DNA from: Halobacteriales archaeon QH_10_67_22
GTDB lineage: Archaea; Halobacteriota; Halobacteria; Halobacteriales; Haloarculaceae
Assembly: GCA_003021305.1 (NCBI GenBank)
Contig: PXQN01000015.1
Span: 22,151 to 57,804 of the forward strand
Length of the DNA: 35,654 nucleotides
Direction: 5' to 3'
Both the position numbers and the translations under genes were made by a program. Under the pieces are notes generated by a model that was given only the letters and a program-made list of their open reading frames with translations, searched no databases and was not told where the DNA came from. This document shows positions 1-8,897 of this stretch, piece after piece. The stretch's first letter is position 1, and each line of letters begins with the position of its first letter.

Positions 1-99
1 GCCGAGGACGCGACGGTCCGGTCGATCGACGCGGTCGATGACGGGTACGACTACCCAGAGACCAGCGACGTGATCGAGGTCACGATCACGACGATGTAA
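1..99 (+). CDS. 3' end of an unrecognised protein (partial)
   Basis: An open frame enters from the left edge and ends at a TAA stop at 97-99, leaving 32 codons. The visible tail is acidic and ends in a short beta-prone stretch rich in Val, Ile and Thr. Codon use (GTC, GAC, ACG) matches the neighbouring genes, so it looks like a real C-terminus. No family can be recognised from so little. It converges on the helicase gene, which ends at 212. The 112 bases between contain a short T-rich run near 198-205 and nothing else I can identify. Confidence 0.6.
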   Translation, partial: AEDATVRSIDAVDDGYDYPETSDVIEVTITTM

Positions 100-211
100 C
101 GCTCCCGAACGCACCCGCACAGTCTGACACTCCAAGCCGCGACGCCGACACCCGTGGCTGGCACCCGTGTCGTCGGATCGCGGCCGCCGCTCCACCTCAT
201 TTTTATCCAGG

Positions 212-2947
212 TCACGCCCGCTCGGAGGTGCCGGTCTCGTCGATAGCCTCGACGACGCGCTGGTGGAACTCCCGGAGGACTTCGCTCTCGTCCTCGGCGA
301 GCACCACGTCCGAGGCCATCAGCGTCGCGAGGCCGAACGCGCGGGGCGACGGCGAGTCGACGCGGTGGTGTTCGACGGTCACCTCGCCCGCCCCGACGGC
401 CGCCAGGACCTGTTCGATGCCCTCGACGTGGAGTTTGTCCTCGAGTATCTCGCGGTATGTCTCCTCGACGACGGCGAAGTCCTCGAGGCTCTCGGCGAAG
501 CCCAGCAGCATCTCGGAACTGACCTGCTGTTCGCTCGCGGACTTCTCGTAGCCCTTGTAGCGTTTGAGGATCATCAGCGCCCGCGTCGCGTTGATCCGGA
601 AGTAGCGCTGAAGCAGGTCCGTTCCGTCGAGACTCGCCCGGAGGTCAGCGCGCGCGTCGTCGGGGTCGATGTCCTCGATGACGCCGACGACGTCGACTTT
701 CCTGTTGAGCGGCATCGACAGCGTGAACCCGTGGTCGGCGACCGCAATCTGGACGTTAGCGTTTGCCTCGCGGGCCATCCGGTAGGCGAGCAACCGCGAG
801 AACCCGTCGTTGAACCGCCGCCCGTAGTTCGAGTGGACGTAGTAGTGGCGCTCGTACTCGTTTCTGTCGAGTTCCTCCTCGACGACGAGTCGGCGGTCGG
901 TACTGACGCTCCCGGGGCCGGCGTAGGCGACCTGCTGTGCGAACATCCGCGTGACCGCCCGGACGCTGTGTTCGTCCATCGGGAACTCCCGCAGCCAGTG
1001 TCGGACCGCGCTCTCGCCGCCCGCCTCGAAGTGATCGAGCAACTCCCCCTGGAACGTCAGCACCTCCCGACCCAGGTCCCAGGACAGCGGCAGTCGCTCG
1101 GAGAACCACGACGGCACCGTCGGGCGGGCGGACGTGGGGTCGACGTACACCTTCGACCCCCGACGGTAGCGGTACTCGAACCGGTCGCCACCGAGCACGA
1201 ACACGTCCCCCGACTCCAGGGTGTCAAGATACTCCTCGTCTAGCTGCCCGACCCACTCGTCGCCGCTCCGCGTGAACACGTCACAGGTAAACGAGTCCGG
1301 GATGGTGCCGATGTTGGTCATGTAGATGACCCGCGCCAGCCGACCGCGCTTGCCCATCAGCGGTTCGCCGACCGGGTACTCCTCGTAGTGGTACTCGCCG
1401 TCGGGCGGGTCGTTCTCGTCGCGCCAGACCTTGGCGTAGACGTTGCGGTCTTCCATCCCCTCGTAGTCGGCCGTGAGATACGCGAGTAGCGGTTCCCACG
1501 CCGCGTCGCCGTACTCGCGGTACGGGTAGGCCCGCTGGAGGATCCCCCTCACCTCCCGTTCGGGCCGGATTTCGGCGATAGCCATCCCGTAGACCTGCTG
1601 GGCGGCGACGTCCTGGGCGTTCTCGGGGACGAACACCCGGTCGACGAACCCCTCCTCGGCTTTGGCGAGCATCACCGCACACTCGACGAGTTCGTCCCGG
1701 TCGAGGGCTATCACCCGCCCGGTGACGGTCCGACCGAGCTGGTGGCCCGCCCGTCCCACCCGCTGGAGCAACGCCGCGACCGACTTCGGGGAGCCGACCT
1801 GAACCACCAGGTCGATGTACGGCATGTCGATACCCAGTTCGAGGCTCGTCGACGTCGTCACCACGTCGAGGTCGCCTGTCTTGAGTTGCCGTTCGACGTC
1901 CTGTCGGCGCTCCTTCGAGAGACTGCCGTGGTGACACGCGGAGTTGCCCTCGTGGTAGTCGTCGTAGCGCTCCCGGAGGTTGTGCAACACTCGCTCGGCA
2001 CCGGACCGGGTGTTCGTGAAGACGAGCGTGTTCGTGTGGTCGGCTATCAGGTCGTGCAGTTGTCGGTAGAACCGGTCGTTCACCAGGTCCCGGGGCGTGT
2101 TCACCAGGTCGTCGGTCGGACAGGAGAGTTCGATGTCGAACTCGCGGGCGAAGCGGGCGTCGACGAGTTCGTAGTCGCGTGGTTCGCCGCCCGGGTCCCG
2201 CCGACCGACCAGAAACTCGGCCATCGCGTCCAGCGGTTCGACGGTCGCCGAACAGCCGATCCGCGTCGGCGAGCCGTGAGCGAGCGCCTCCAGGCGCTCT
2301 AAGGACACCGAGAGGTGGGTGCCGCGTTTGTTCTCGGCGAGGCTGTGGATCTCGTCGACGACGACGTACTCCACGGTGCGCAGTTTCTCGCGGAACTTCG
2401 GGCTGTTGAGCAAGATCGCAAGCGTCTCGGGCGTCGTGTTCAGGATGTGGGGCGTCTCGTCTAACATCGCCTGGCGGTCGGCGTCGGCGGTGTCGCCGTG
2501 GCGGATGGCGTGGCGGATCTCGACGGACTCACCACGGTCGGCCAGGCGGTCGGTGATCCCCGAGAGCGGGACCGTCAGATTCCGGTGGATGTCGTTGGCC
2601 AGGGACTTCAGCGGCGAGACGTACAGACAGTACACCGAGTTATCCAGCCCCTCGGCCCGGTCACGAGCGAACAGTTCGTTGATGATCGCGAGGAACGCCG
2701 ACTGGGTCTTGCCGCTCCCGGTCGGGGCCGCCACGAGGGCGTTCTCTCCCTCGTGGATGAGCGGGATGGCCGCTTTCTGTGGCGGCGTGAAGAAGCCGCC
2801 GTTTTCGGGCACGAACTCGCCGAACTCCTCGACCCACCACTCGCGGACCGGCGGCTCTAACCTGTCCAGCACGTCCGCGTCGTCGATGTCGACGCTCGCT
2901 GGGTCGAACTCTACGTCGGACTCTGCGAGCAGTTCGCGTCCTCCCAT
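212..2947 (-). CDS. lhr: Lhr-type ATP-dependent superfamily 2 helicase
   Basis: A 911-residue helicase of the large helicase-related (Lhr) family, which unwinds or remodels DNA or RNA structures using ATP. A Walker A motif (APTGSGKT) lies at about 74-81 and a DEIH Walker B box at about 198-201. The SAT motif (GCSAT) follows, and motif VI (QRVGRAGH) lies near residue 395. After the two RecA domains come the winged-helix and long C-terminal domains usual in Lhr proteins, and the length fits the family. The start at 2947 begins just before the acidic N-terminus. The gene diverges from the MBL hydrolase at 3108. Family assignment is firm; the exact substrate is not shown by the sequence. Confidence 0.92.
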   Translation of the reverse strand: MGGRELLAESDVEFDPASVDIDDADVLDRLEPPVREWWVEEFGEFVPENGGFFTPPQKAAIPLIHEGENALVAAPTGSGKTQSAFLAIINELFARDRAEGLDNSVYCLYVSPLKSLANDIHRNLTVPLSGITDRLADRGESVEIRHAIRHGDTADADRQAMLDETPHILNTTPETLAILLNSPKFREKLRTVEYVVVDEIHSLAENKRGTHLSVSLERLEALAHGSPTRIGCSATVEPLDAMAEFLVGRRDPGGEPRDYELVDARFAREFDIELSCPTDDLVNTPRDLVNDRFYRQLHDLIADHTNTLVFTNTRSGAERVLHNLRERYDDYHEGNSACHHGSLSKERRQDVERQLKTGDLDVVTTSTSLELGIDMPYIDLVVQVGSPKSVAALLQRVGRAGHQLGRTVTGRVIALDRDELVECAVMLAKAEEGFVDRVFVPENAQDVAAQQVYGMAIAEIRPEREVRGILQRAYPYREYGDAAWEPLLAYLTADYEGMEDRNVYAKVWRDENDPPDGEYHYEEYPVGEPLMGKRGRLARVIYMTNIGTIPDSFTCDVFTRSGDEWVGQLDEEYLDTLESGDVFVLGGDRFEYRYRRGSKVYVDPTSARPTVPSWFSERLPLSWDLGREVLTFQGELLDHFEAGGESAVRHWLREFPMDEHSVRAVTRMFAQQVAYAGPGSVSTDRRLVVEEELDRNEYERHYYVHSNYGRRFNDGFSRLLAYRMAREANANVQIAVADHGFTLSMPLNRKVDVVGVIEDIDPDDARADLRASLDGTDLLQRYFRINATRALMILKRYKGYEKSASEQQVSSEMLLGFAESLEDFAVVEETYREILEDKLHVEGIEQVLAAVGAGEVTVEHHRVDSPSPRAFGLATLMASDVVLAEDESEVLREFHQRVVEAIDETGTSERA

Positions 2948-3107
2948 CCGGCGGCCTTACGCTTCGTTAGGTCCGGGAGGGCAAGTGGCTTTGGACACCG
3001 CGGTGGAAGTGGTTTGGCGGACGGTCCGGGACGGGTACTCCTCGCTCTGCCGATTCCAGGGCGGTCCAGAGCCCAACGCTTTCCTCGTGGCGGCCGAGGG
3101 GTCGCAC

Positions 3108-3887
3108 ATGCGACTGACATTCCTCGGGACGGGTGCGGCGATGCCGACCGGCGACCGGTTCCAGACGGGACTCCTGCTGGAGTCGGGCGAGGACCGCCTG
3201 CTCGTGGACTGCGGGAGCGGCGTCCTCCACGGACTCGCACGCACGCCGGTGGGCTACGAGGGGGTCGACACCGTCCTCCTCTCACACCACCACCTCGACC
3301 ACGTCTCGGACCTCCCGGTGCTGATGAAGGCCCGCTGGCTCGCCGGCGAGACCGACCTCACGATAGCGGGGCCGCCCGGCACCCGCGAGCTGGTCGAGGG
3401 CCTGCTCGACGTCCACGAGTACATGCAGGACCGGCTGGACCTCACCCTCCGGGAGGTCGACCCCGGGGCGTTCACGCTCTCGGGGTTCGACGTCGCCGCG
3501 ATGGAGACGCGCCACTCGATGTACTGTCTGGCCTACCGGTTCACGCCGGCGGCCGTCGAGGACGGAGCGACCGACGACGCCGTCCCGACGGTCACGTTCA
3601 GCGCCGACACCGAGGCCTTCGAGGAACTCGTCGCGTTCGCCGACGGGTCGGCAGTGTTCGTCCACGACTGTTCGTTCCCGGACGAGGTGGACGTCGACAA
3701 CCACCCGACGCCGTCGATACTCGGGGAAACACTCACCGCGGCCGACGCCGACCTCGGGCGGGTGTACCTGACACACCGCTACCCCCACACGGACGGCCGA
3801 CACGAGGAGATGCTCGATTCGCTGGGCGAACACTACGACGGCGACGTCCGCTTCGCCAGTGACGGCCTGTCCGTCGACGTCTCCTGA
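3108..3887 (+). CDS. MBL-fold metallohydrolase, RNase Z-like
   Basis: A 259-residue metallo-beta-lactamase-fold protein resembling RNase Z and related phosphodiesterases. The zinc-binding HxHxDH motif is at residues 60-65 (H60, H62, D64, H65). Further candidate metal ligands are a His in the ETRHS segment, the Asp of SADT and a His near the C-terminus (THRYPH). It starts with the short strand MRLTFLGTG typical of this fold. The frame is open further upstream, but the ATG at 3108 gives the natural N-terminus. It converges on the ABC permease with only seven bases between stops. Whether it is the tRNA 3'-processing RNase Z or a paralogous hydrolase cannot be told, because a flexible exosite arm is not obvious. 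Confidence 0.88.
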   Translation: MRLTFLGTGAAMPTGDRFQTGLLLESGEDRLLVDCGSGVLHGLARTPVGYEGVDTVLLSHHHLDHVSDLPVLMKARWLAGETDLTIAGPPGTRELVEGLLDVHEYMQDRLDLTLREVDPGAFTLSGFDVAAMETRHSMYCLAYRFTPAAVEDGATDDAVPTVTFSADTEAFEELVAFADGSAVFVHDCSFPDEVDVDNHPTPSILGETLTAADADLGRVYLTHRYPHTDGRHEEMLDSLGEHYDGDVRFASDGLSVDVS

Positions 3888-3894
3888 CCGACGC

Positions 3895-4995
3895 TTAGAC
3901 CGTCTCGGGGTCGGCCCGGGCGGTCAGCCACCGGGCGACGAGGAAGGCGACGACGGCGACGAGGACGTAGCCGGCGACGTGGAGGAAGGTGACGGTCGTC
4001 GCGCTGTCGACGGCGAGTTTCGCGACGGTCGTCGCCGGGTGTTCGGGCAGGAAGACGAGCGTCCCGAACCCGAGCAACACCAGCACCGAGTACAGCAGCT
4101 GTGCCTGGCGACGGCGGCCCGCCACGATGCCCAGGGTGAGTCCGAGGACGACGACGATGGTGGCGAAGGCGGTGACCAGCACGAGCAGGGGCACGACGTT
4201 GGCCGCCTCGATCCCGTTGAGCCCGAGCAGGACGACCCACAGCAGGGCCTGGAGCGGTGCTATCGCGACCATCCCGATGGCTTTCCCGTCGACGATGTCG
4301 ACCAGCGACACGGGCGCGACGCGCAACAGCTCCAGCGTCCCGCGTTCGATCTCCTCGGTGAGCGCGTCGACGGCGACCGACCCGCTGATAAAGGGCGGCA
4401 GGAACAACAACAGCGGTATCAGGACGGTGTAGGTGAACCCGAAGTAGGGGCTGGCCTGTATCTCCTCGGGCAGCGGGACGGTCGAGCGGTCCAGCGAGGC
4501 GCTCCGGGCGTTGCGTTCGTTGCGTTCGACCGTTTCGAGGAGCGTCCGTGCCTTGTCGACGATCAGCGTCGTCTGGATGCTCTCCTGTGGTGCGATCACC
4601 TCGACGGCGATACGGCCGTCGCTGTCCCGGGCTATCATCGCCGCGTGGAGGTCACCGTCCCGGTAGGCCTGCCGGACGCTCGCCTCGTCGCTGTATGTGA
4701 CCGTGCGGACGTCGTCCTGTTCGAGCGCGGCCTCGACCAGCGCGTCGCCGTGTTCGCCCGAGACGCCGATGACGATCTCCCCGGCCGACACCGACCCGGG
4801 GCTGTACAGCGACGTGAGCCCGACGACCAGAAACGACGAGAACGCCGCGACGAACAGTTGAATCAGTAACGCGAGGACGATGGTCTTCTCGCGACTCAGC
4901 GAGGCCACGTCCCGGCGCGCGATGACCAGCCGCGGGTCGCTCAGCCAGCCCGAGTCACCGTCGGACTCGCCCGACAGCGCGGACTTCTCAGGCAT
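3895..4995 (-). CDS. ABC-2 type transporter permease (NatB-like)
   Basis: A 366-residue membrane subunit of an ABC exporter. The N-terminus is cytoplasmic and acidic, followed by a transmembrane helix at about 38-60. A soluble extracellular domain of about 130 residues comes next, then about five hydrophobic helices in the C-terminal half, including a segment typical of ABC-2 permeases (EEIERGTLELLRVAPVS). This is the last gene of a three-gene minus-strand operon. Its ATG overlaps the stop of the upstream fused permease by 8 bases, implying translational coupling. The substrate is unknown; similarity to NatB suggests an exporter, but that is inference. Confidence 0.85.
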   Translation of the reverse strand: MPEKSALSGESDGDSGWLSDPRLVIARRDVASLSREKTIVLALLIQLFVAAFSSFLVVGLTSLYSPGSVSAGEIVIGVSGEHGDALVEAALEQDDVRTVTYSDEASVRQAYRDGDLHAAMIARDSDGRIAVEVIAPQESIQTTLIVDKARTLLETVERNERNARSASLDRSTVPLPEEIQASPYFGFTYTVLIPLLLFLPPFISGSVAVDALTEEIERGTLELLRVAPVSLVDIVDGKAIGMVAIAPLQALLWVVLLGLNGIEAANVVPLLVLVTAFATIVVVLGLTLGIVAGRRRQAQLLYSVLVLLGFGTLVFLPEHPATTVAKLAVDSATTVTFLHVAGYVLVAVVAFLVARWLTARADPETV

Positions 4996-6979
4996 AGATA
5001 CCCACCACCGCGAGGTTGTAGACGATGTGGACGAACACCGCGACGGTGACCGCGGCGGCGTAGGCCCGTTTCCCTCGACTCGCGCCGACCGCCGATATCG
5101 AGGCGGTCACGGCGTGCAGGACAAGCGGCGCCAGAAGCAGGCCGGCGACGACGACCGGGAGCGGGAGCCCGGTGTTCAGCGGCGCCTGACTGTTGAGCGC
5201 CGCCCGGCCGGCAGGGAGGTCCGGCAGGTTCACCAGCTGGGCGATCAGCGCGAGTTTCTCGCCGACGAAAAAGCCCAGGCCGCTGAGACAGCCCACGACC
5301 AGCGACGTCCGGAGCCCGGCTTCGAACCGGGCGTGAACGTACCCGGCGTAGACGTGGAGGCTCTTTGCGACCTCCTCGATCACTGCGACCGAGACCAGGA
5401 TGATCGGGATCGACGCCTCGCCCAGCGCGAACAACATTGCGACGACGACCAGTTCCGCGACGAGCACGAACGGCATCAGTGCCGCCGTCAGCATCGGAAC
5501 GTGTCGCTTGCGCTTGATCCGACCGGCCAGCGCGTCGAGTACCTTCAGCGGGATCGGCCGCTGGGTGAACATGTCCTCCTCGCGGTACAGCCCCGCACCC
5601 AGCCCGAACAGGACGACCGCCGTCAGCGTCGGCGGCAGCGTCGAGAAGGCGAACTGGCCGGCCGTGATCGCCTGGCCCTGGAGGTCACGGACCACGAGCG
5701 TCAGCGGCGAGATGAGCGCGATCGGCGTCACGTCCGTGAAGATAGCCGGGACGAACGCGTAGGAGGTCAGCGAGACCGTGATCGTCACCGTGACGAAGGT
5801 GAGTTCCTTGAACGACCGGGCGAACATCGCCCCCAGGAACGTCGAGGAGAGAAACAGCATGGCGATCGGCGCGACCGCCAGCACCGAGACCGCAGAGCCC
5901 TGGAGTCCGACGGTAATCAGCGCGGCGATGCCGACCGCGCCGGCGAAGTACGGCAGCGTCTTCCCGACGATGATGTCGCCCCGCGAGACGGGCGCGACCA
6001 GCAGGAGTTCGCCACGCCGGTTGATACGCTCGCTCAGGATCGTCGACCCGTAGGCCTGGATGATGAAGTTCAGCGGGAGGATGTAGACGAACGCGAGCAC
6101 CAGCGCCCGGAACGGGAAGGGTGGCGCGATCTCCGAGGGCGACCCGGTGACCGACCCGCCGGTCAGCCGCGCCGCGAAACTCGACCCGCCGACGCCGCCG
6201 TCGTCTGTCGTCTGTGTGTCACTGTCGCCCGTCCCGTCCTCGCCGCCGGTGTCGTCGCCAGCACCGGTGTCTCCGTCACCCGTGCCGGCTCCGTCGGCGG
6301 GGCCGGCGTCGCCGTCGCCAGTGCCGTCGCCGCCGTCACCCCCGTCTCCGGCCCCACCGTCACCGCCGTCGCCTGCGCCGCCGTCGCTCGTTCCGTCAGC
6401 GTCCTCACCTGTGTCACCGTCGCCGCCGTCACCGGCGTCGGTCTCCACGTCGGACCCCTCTCCGACGTCGAGTTGGGTCGACCCCTGCGGTCTGACGACC
6501 TGGACGGCGTCCTGTTCGGCGTAGGTGAGGTTGACGACGACGGGGAAGGCGGCAGTCTCGTTGGCTTCGGCCGCCATCTGTCGGTCGTTGTACGTCTGGA
6601 GCGTCGACCTGAGCTCCGAGACGGCAGCGCGACCCTTCGGCGTGTCGGTGAAGGCCGCGACCGCGCTGTCCCTGACGATCACCTCCTGGCGTCGCTCCTC
6701 GAGTGCCGCGGGGTCCGGGTCACCCACGGTGAACGTGCGGTCACCGACGACCGGGTCGTGGTACGGTTCCTCGGCCGTGACACCGACCCGGTAGATGCCC
6801 TGGTCGAGCGCGACCCCGTGGCTCGCCGCCAGCGGGACCAGCGCACCGACACACAGCACCGCGACGACGGCGATACCGACGGTCCGCCGGTCGACGCCGC
6901 CGGCGTTTTTCGTCACCTCCCAGCGGGCGATGCGCGTGACGTGTTTCACTCTGGTGTGGAGCCACCGGCCCACACCCAT
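4988..6979 (-). CDS. ABC-2 permease fused to a PrsW-like intramembrane protease domain
   Basis: A 663-residue two-part membrane protein. Residues 1 to about 450 form an ABC-2 permease: one N-terminal helix, an extracellular domain, a low-complexity linker rich in Gly and Asp (about residues 175-270), then about six helices with a segment (INRRGELLLVAPVS) matching the partner permease. Residues from about 470 form a second helical bundle carrying PrsW/M82-like motifs: EEVAK, GFFVGE, and His residues in LHAVTAS and HIVYN. The gene lies one base after the ATPase stop and overlaps the next permease, so the fusion works in an ABC operon. Protease activity is inferred from the motifs alone. Confidence 0.82.
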   Translation of the reverse strand: MGVGRWLHTRVKHVTRIARWEVTKNAGGVDRRTVGIAVVAVLCVGALVPLAASHGVALDQGIYRVGVTAEEPYHDPVVGDRTFTVGDPDPAALEERRQEVIVRDSAVAAFTDTPKGRAAVSELRSTLQTYNDRQMAAEANETAAFPVVVNLTYAEQDAVQVVRPQGSTQLDVGEGSDVETDAGDGGDGDTGEDADGTSDGGAGDGGDGGAGDGGDGGDGTGDGDAGPADGAGTGDGDTGAGDDTGGEDGTGDSDTQTTDDGGVGGSSFAARLTGGSVTGSPSEIAPPFPFRALVLAFVYILPLNFIIQAYGSTILSERINRRGELLLVAPVSRGDIIVGKTLPYFAGAVGIAALITVGLQGSAVSVLAVAPIAMLFLSSTFLGAMFARSFKELTFVTVTITVSLTSYAFVPAIFTDVTPIALISPLTLVVRDLQGQAITAGQFAFSTLPPTLTAVVLFGLGAGLYREEDMFTQRPIPLKVLDALAGRIKRKRHVPMLTAALMPFVLVAELVVVAMLFALGEASIPIILVSVAVIEEVAKSLHVYAGYVHARFEAGLRTSLVVGCLSGLGFFVGEKLALIAQLVNLPDLPAGRAALNSQAPLNTGLPLPVVVAGLLLAPLVLHAVTASISAVGASRGKRAYAAAVTVAVFVHIVYNLAVVGIYA

Positions 6980-6980
6980 C

Positions 6981-7865
6981 TCACCGGCCTCCCTGCAGGG
7001 GTTCGGCCTCGGCGACGTTGAGGAACACCTCTTCGAGGCTAGACTCCTCGGTGCGGATGTCGACGACGTCGCCGCCGGCGGCCTGGGCGTCGTCGCGCGT
7101 CTCGTCGACGGCGGTCATGCTGTTGACGACGCGGTGGTAGCGGCCGTTCTCGCGGGCGCTTCCGGGGACCTCGACGGTCGTGTACACGTGGTATCTGGTC
7201 TCGCCGTGTTCGGCCTGGAGCTCGTCGAGGTCGCCCTGGGCGACGACCGTCCCCTCGTTCATGATGGCGACCCGGTCACAGATAGTCTCGACGTGGTAGA
7301 GGTTGTGGGCGCTGAAGACGATGGTCTTGCCCTGTTCGGCGAGGTCCTGCGTGAACTCGATGATGTAGTTCGTCGTCAGCGGGTCGAGGCCGCTCGCCGG
7401 TTCGTCGTAGACGAGCACGTCCGGGTCGTTGACCAGCGAACGGGCGATAGCGACCTTCCGTTTCATCCCCTTGGACATGTCCCCCAGCGGGCGGTCGCGG
7501 TGTTCGAGGTCGAGTCGGTCGAGCGTGTCGTGGATCCGGCGGTCGGCGACCCCGCCGGGGACGTCGTACAGGTCCGCGAAAAAATCCAGGTACGACAGCG
7601 GCGTCATCTCCTCGTAGAGGGGCGACTCCTCCGGGAGAAAGCCCAGACGCTTGCGCATTTCCGTCTCGCCGGCGTCGTAGCCCGCGACCGACACCGCCCC
7701 GTCGGTCGGTTCGATCAGGCCGGCGATCATCTTCAGCGTCGTCGTCTTGCCGGCGCCGTTGGGCCCGACGATGCCGAACACCTCACCCTGTTCCACCTCG
7801 AACGTGCTCCCCTCGACGGCGACGAAATCGCCGTACTGTTTCCGGAGGTTACGGGCGGCGATCAT
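6981..7865 (-). CDS. ABC transporter ATP-binding protein (NatA-like)
   Basis: A 294-residue ABC ATPase that powers the exporter formed with the two downstream permeases. Walker A (GPNGAGKTT) is at about 34-42. The signature motif is the SKGM variant common in ABC-2 systems, Walker B (VLVYDEP) follows, and a switch His lies in VFSAHN. The C-terminal 70 residues form the extra domain usual in NatA- and CcmA-like ATPases. I chose the ATG at 7865 because the protein then starts as MIAARNLRKQYG, the normal N-terminus; an ATG at 7889 would add eight residues reaching into the palindromic element. First gene of the operon. Confidence 0.9.
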   Translation of the reverse strand: MIAARNLRKQYGDFVAVEGSTFEVEQGEVFGIVGPNGAGKTTTLKMIAGLIEPTDGAVSVAGYDAGETEMRKRLGFLPEESPLYEEMTPLSYLDFFADLYDVPGGVADRRIHDTLDRLDLEHRDRPLGDMSKGMKRKVAIARSLVNDPDVLVYDEPASGLDPLTTNYIIEFTQDLAEQGKTIVFSAHNLYHVETICDRVAIMNEGTVVAQGDLDELQAEHGETRYHVYTTVEVPGSARENGRYHRVVNSMTAVDETRDDAQAAGGDVVDIRTEESSLEEVFLNVAEAEPLQGGR

Positions 7866-7884
7866 AGCGGTAACAGCGCGGAAA

Positions 7885-8262
7885 CCCACCCGTTCACGGG
7901 TGGGAGGAAGCGCGTGCGCTCCGTGCCGCTTAGTCCGTTTCTTCGCCCGGCTTGGTTTCTAACTGGGCGAGTAACCATTCTTCCCACGTCCCGCCGTGGT
8001 CGTCTTTTGCGGCCTTCAGCCGCTCGTAGTCCGGTCACCGAGAATTAAAGCGGTGTGTGCCAGCCGGTCGCCGCGGCGTTTTGCCACGGCGAACGTGCCT
8101 CTCCATGGGCCAGCACCTTGCCGGATAAAGCCCGGCGAGAGTACGCCCGAGCGAACAGAGCAGTTCGCTCCGGCCGAACGCTGTGCGTGCAACCCGCCCA
8201 CGAGGTGTCGGGTCGTGGGCCGAAACCCCTTGCGGGGGAAAGCCCACGACTTTAGTCGTGGG
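7885..8262 (+). mobile_element. Palindrome-ended non-coding element, IS200/IS605-derived relic (PATE-like)
   Basis: This gene-free stretch is bounded by two strong hairpins. The left one is at 7885-7904 (9-bp arms CCCACCCGT/ACGGGTGGG). The right one is at 8243-8262 (9-bp arms CCCACGACT/AGTCGTGGG). Terminal hairpins like these, especially the right one after a short frame ending in a TAG inside the hairpin, are typical of haloarchaeal IS200/IS605/IS1341 elements and of their non-coding palindrome-associated derivatives. No TnpA or TnpB frame survives. The orientation is inferred from the right-end hairpin. It separates the ABC operon from the SRPBCC gene. Confidence 0.45.
7930..8034 (-). pseudogene. 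C-terminal fragment of a small regulatory-type protein
   Basis: A minus-strand frame of 34 codons with no start codon ends in TAA at 7930-7932. Its sequence (YERLKAAKDDHGGTWEEWL, followed by a short polar tail) resembles the end of small haloarchaeal antitoxin-like or DUF7557-like proteins. A stop lies immediately upstream, so the 5' part has been lost. It sits inside the palindrome-ended element, so it may be cargo of that element or a host gene remnant cut by it. The family guess is weak. Confidence 0.35.
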
Positions 8263-8265
8263 TAC
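8110..8265 (+). ncRNA. Chain of stem-loops, candidate omega-RNA/sotRNA-like transcript
   Basis: Five hairpins follow each other. They are GCCGG/CCGGC (8120-8136), a perfect 8-bp GAGCGAAC/GTTCGCTC stem (8149-8170), a perfect 8-bp GCCCACGA/TCGTGGGC stem (8196-8220), CCCC/GGGG (8226-8237) and the terminal 9-bp hairpin (8243-8262). The left arms of the third and fifth stems are near identical, so they can swap partners. TnpB elements make a structured guide RNA from exactly this position, the 3' end of tnpB into the right end. Here no TnpB remains, so transcription and function are inference. Confidence 0.4.
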
Positions 8266-8351
8266 ATTACTCGACTGTCGGTTACGCCCGGGGGATTGTA
8301 TATGTTAGTCCCTCGTTATCGACTTTTGTTCCTGGGGTTCCACGGGTCCGT

Positions 8352-8762
8352 ATGGCCGGACGCCCGAGATTCGAACGGACGCCCGACGGTCGCCGCCTCG
8401 TCGTCTCCCGTACTGTCGACGCCGACTCGGACGCCGTCTGGGACCTGCTCACCGACACCATCCGGTGGCCCGACTGGGGACCGAGCGTCTCCGGCGTCCG
8501 GGCGCGGGACCGGTACATCCGGGCCGGCACGACCGGTCGTGTCCAGGTTGTCGGTGGCCCCTGGATCCCCTTCGAAGTCGGGACCTGTCGGCCGTACCGC
8601 TGGACCTGGCGCGTCGCGGGCGTCCCCGCTACCGCCCACCGGGTCGAACCCCGCGGGGCCGACTGTCTGGTCGCATTCGAGATCCCGCTGGTGGCGGCTC
8701 CGTACATACTGGTCTGTGACCGGGCGCTCGACCGGATCGACCGACTCGTCGCTCGCTCGTAG
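8352..8762 (+). CDS. SRPBCC/START-like lipid-binding fold protein
   Basis: A 136-residue protein of the SRPBCC superfamily (polyketide cyclase/dehydrase type), a helix-grip fold that binds small hydrophobic ligands. It opens with the usual strand and helix (VSRTVDADSDAVWDLLTD), then WPDWGPSV, which aligns with the typical FPEW-like turn. A middle beta region and a C-terminal helix complete the fold. Length and layout match the family. No catalytic residues are evident and the ligand is unknown. It stands alone between the palindromic element and the zinc-finger gene. Confidence 0.75.
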   Translation: MAGRPRFERTPDGRRLVVSRTVDADSDAVWDLLTDTIRWPDWGPSVSGVRARDRYIRAGTTGRVQVVGGPWIPFEVGTCRPYRWTWRVAGVPATAHRVEPRGADCLVAFEIPLVAAPYILVCDRALDRIDRLVARS

Positions 8763-8897
8763 ACGCAGACGACCGGGTAATCGACGGTTACAGTCGCCCG
8801 GCGATTGTCGCCGGGGCCGCGCGACCGGGCGCTCGTGCCGTGTACAGGAGATAGCCGTGGCTACGGAACGTACACCGACCGCGAGAACTGCCCGTCG

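Noticed and set aside
6163-6524. Plus- and minus-strand frames rich in Pro, Ser or Arg opposite the permease linker
   Set aside because: They are mirror products of the repetitive Gly/Asp linker codons in the fused permease gene.
7885-8262. CRISPR array
   Set aside because: There are several hairpins but no regularly spaced direct repeats with unique spacers.
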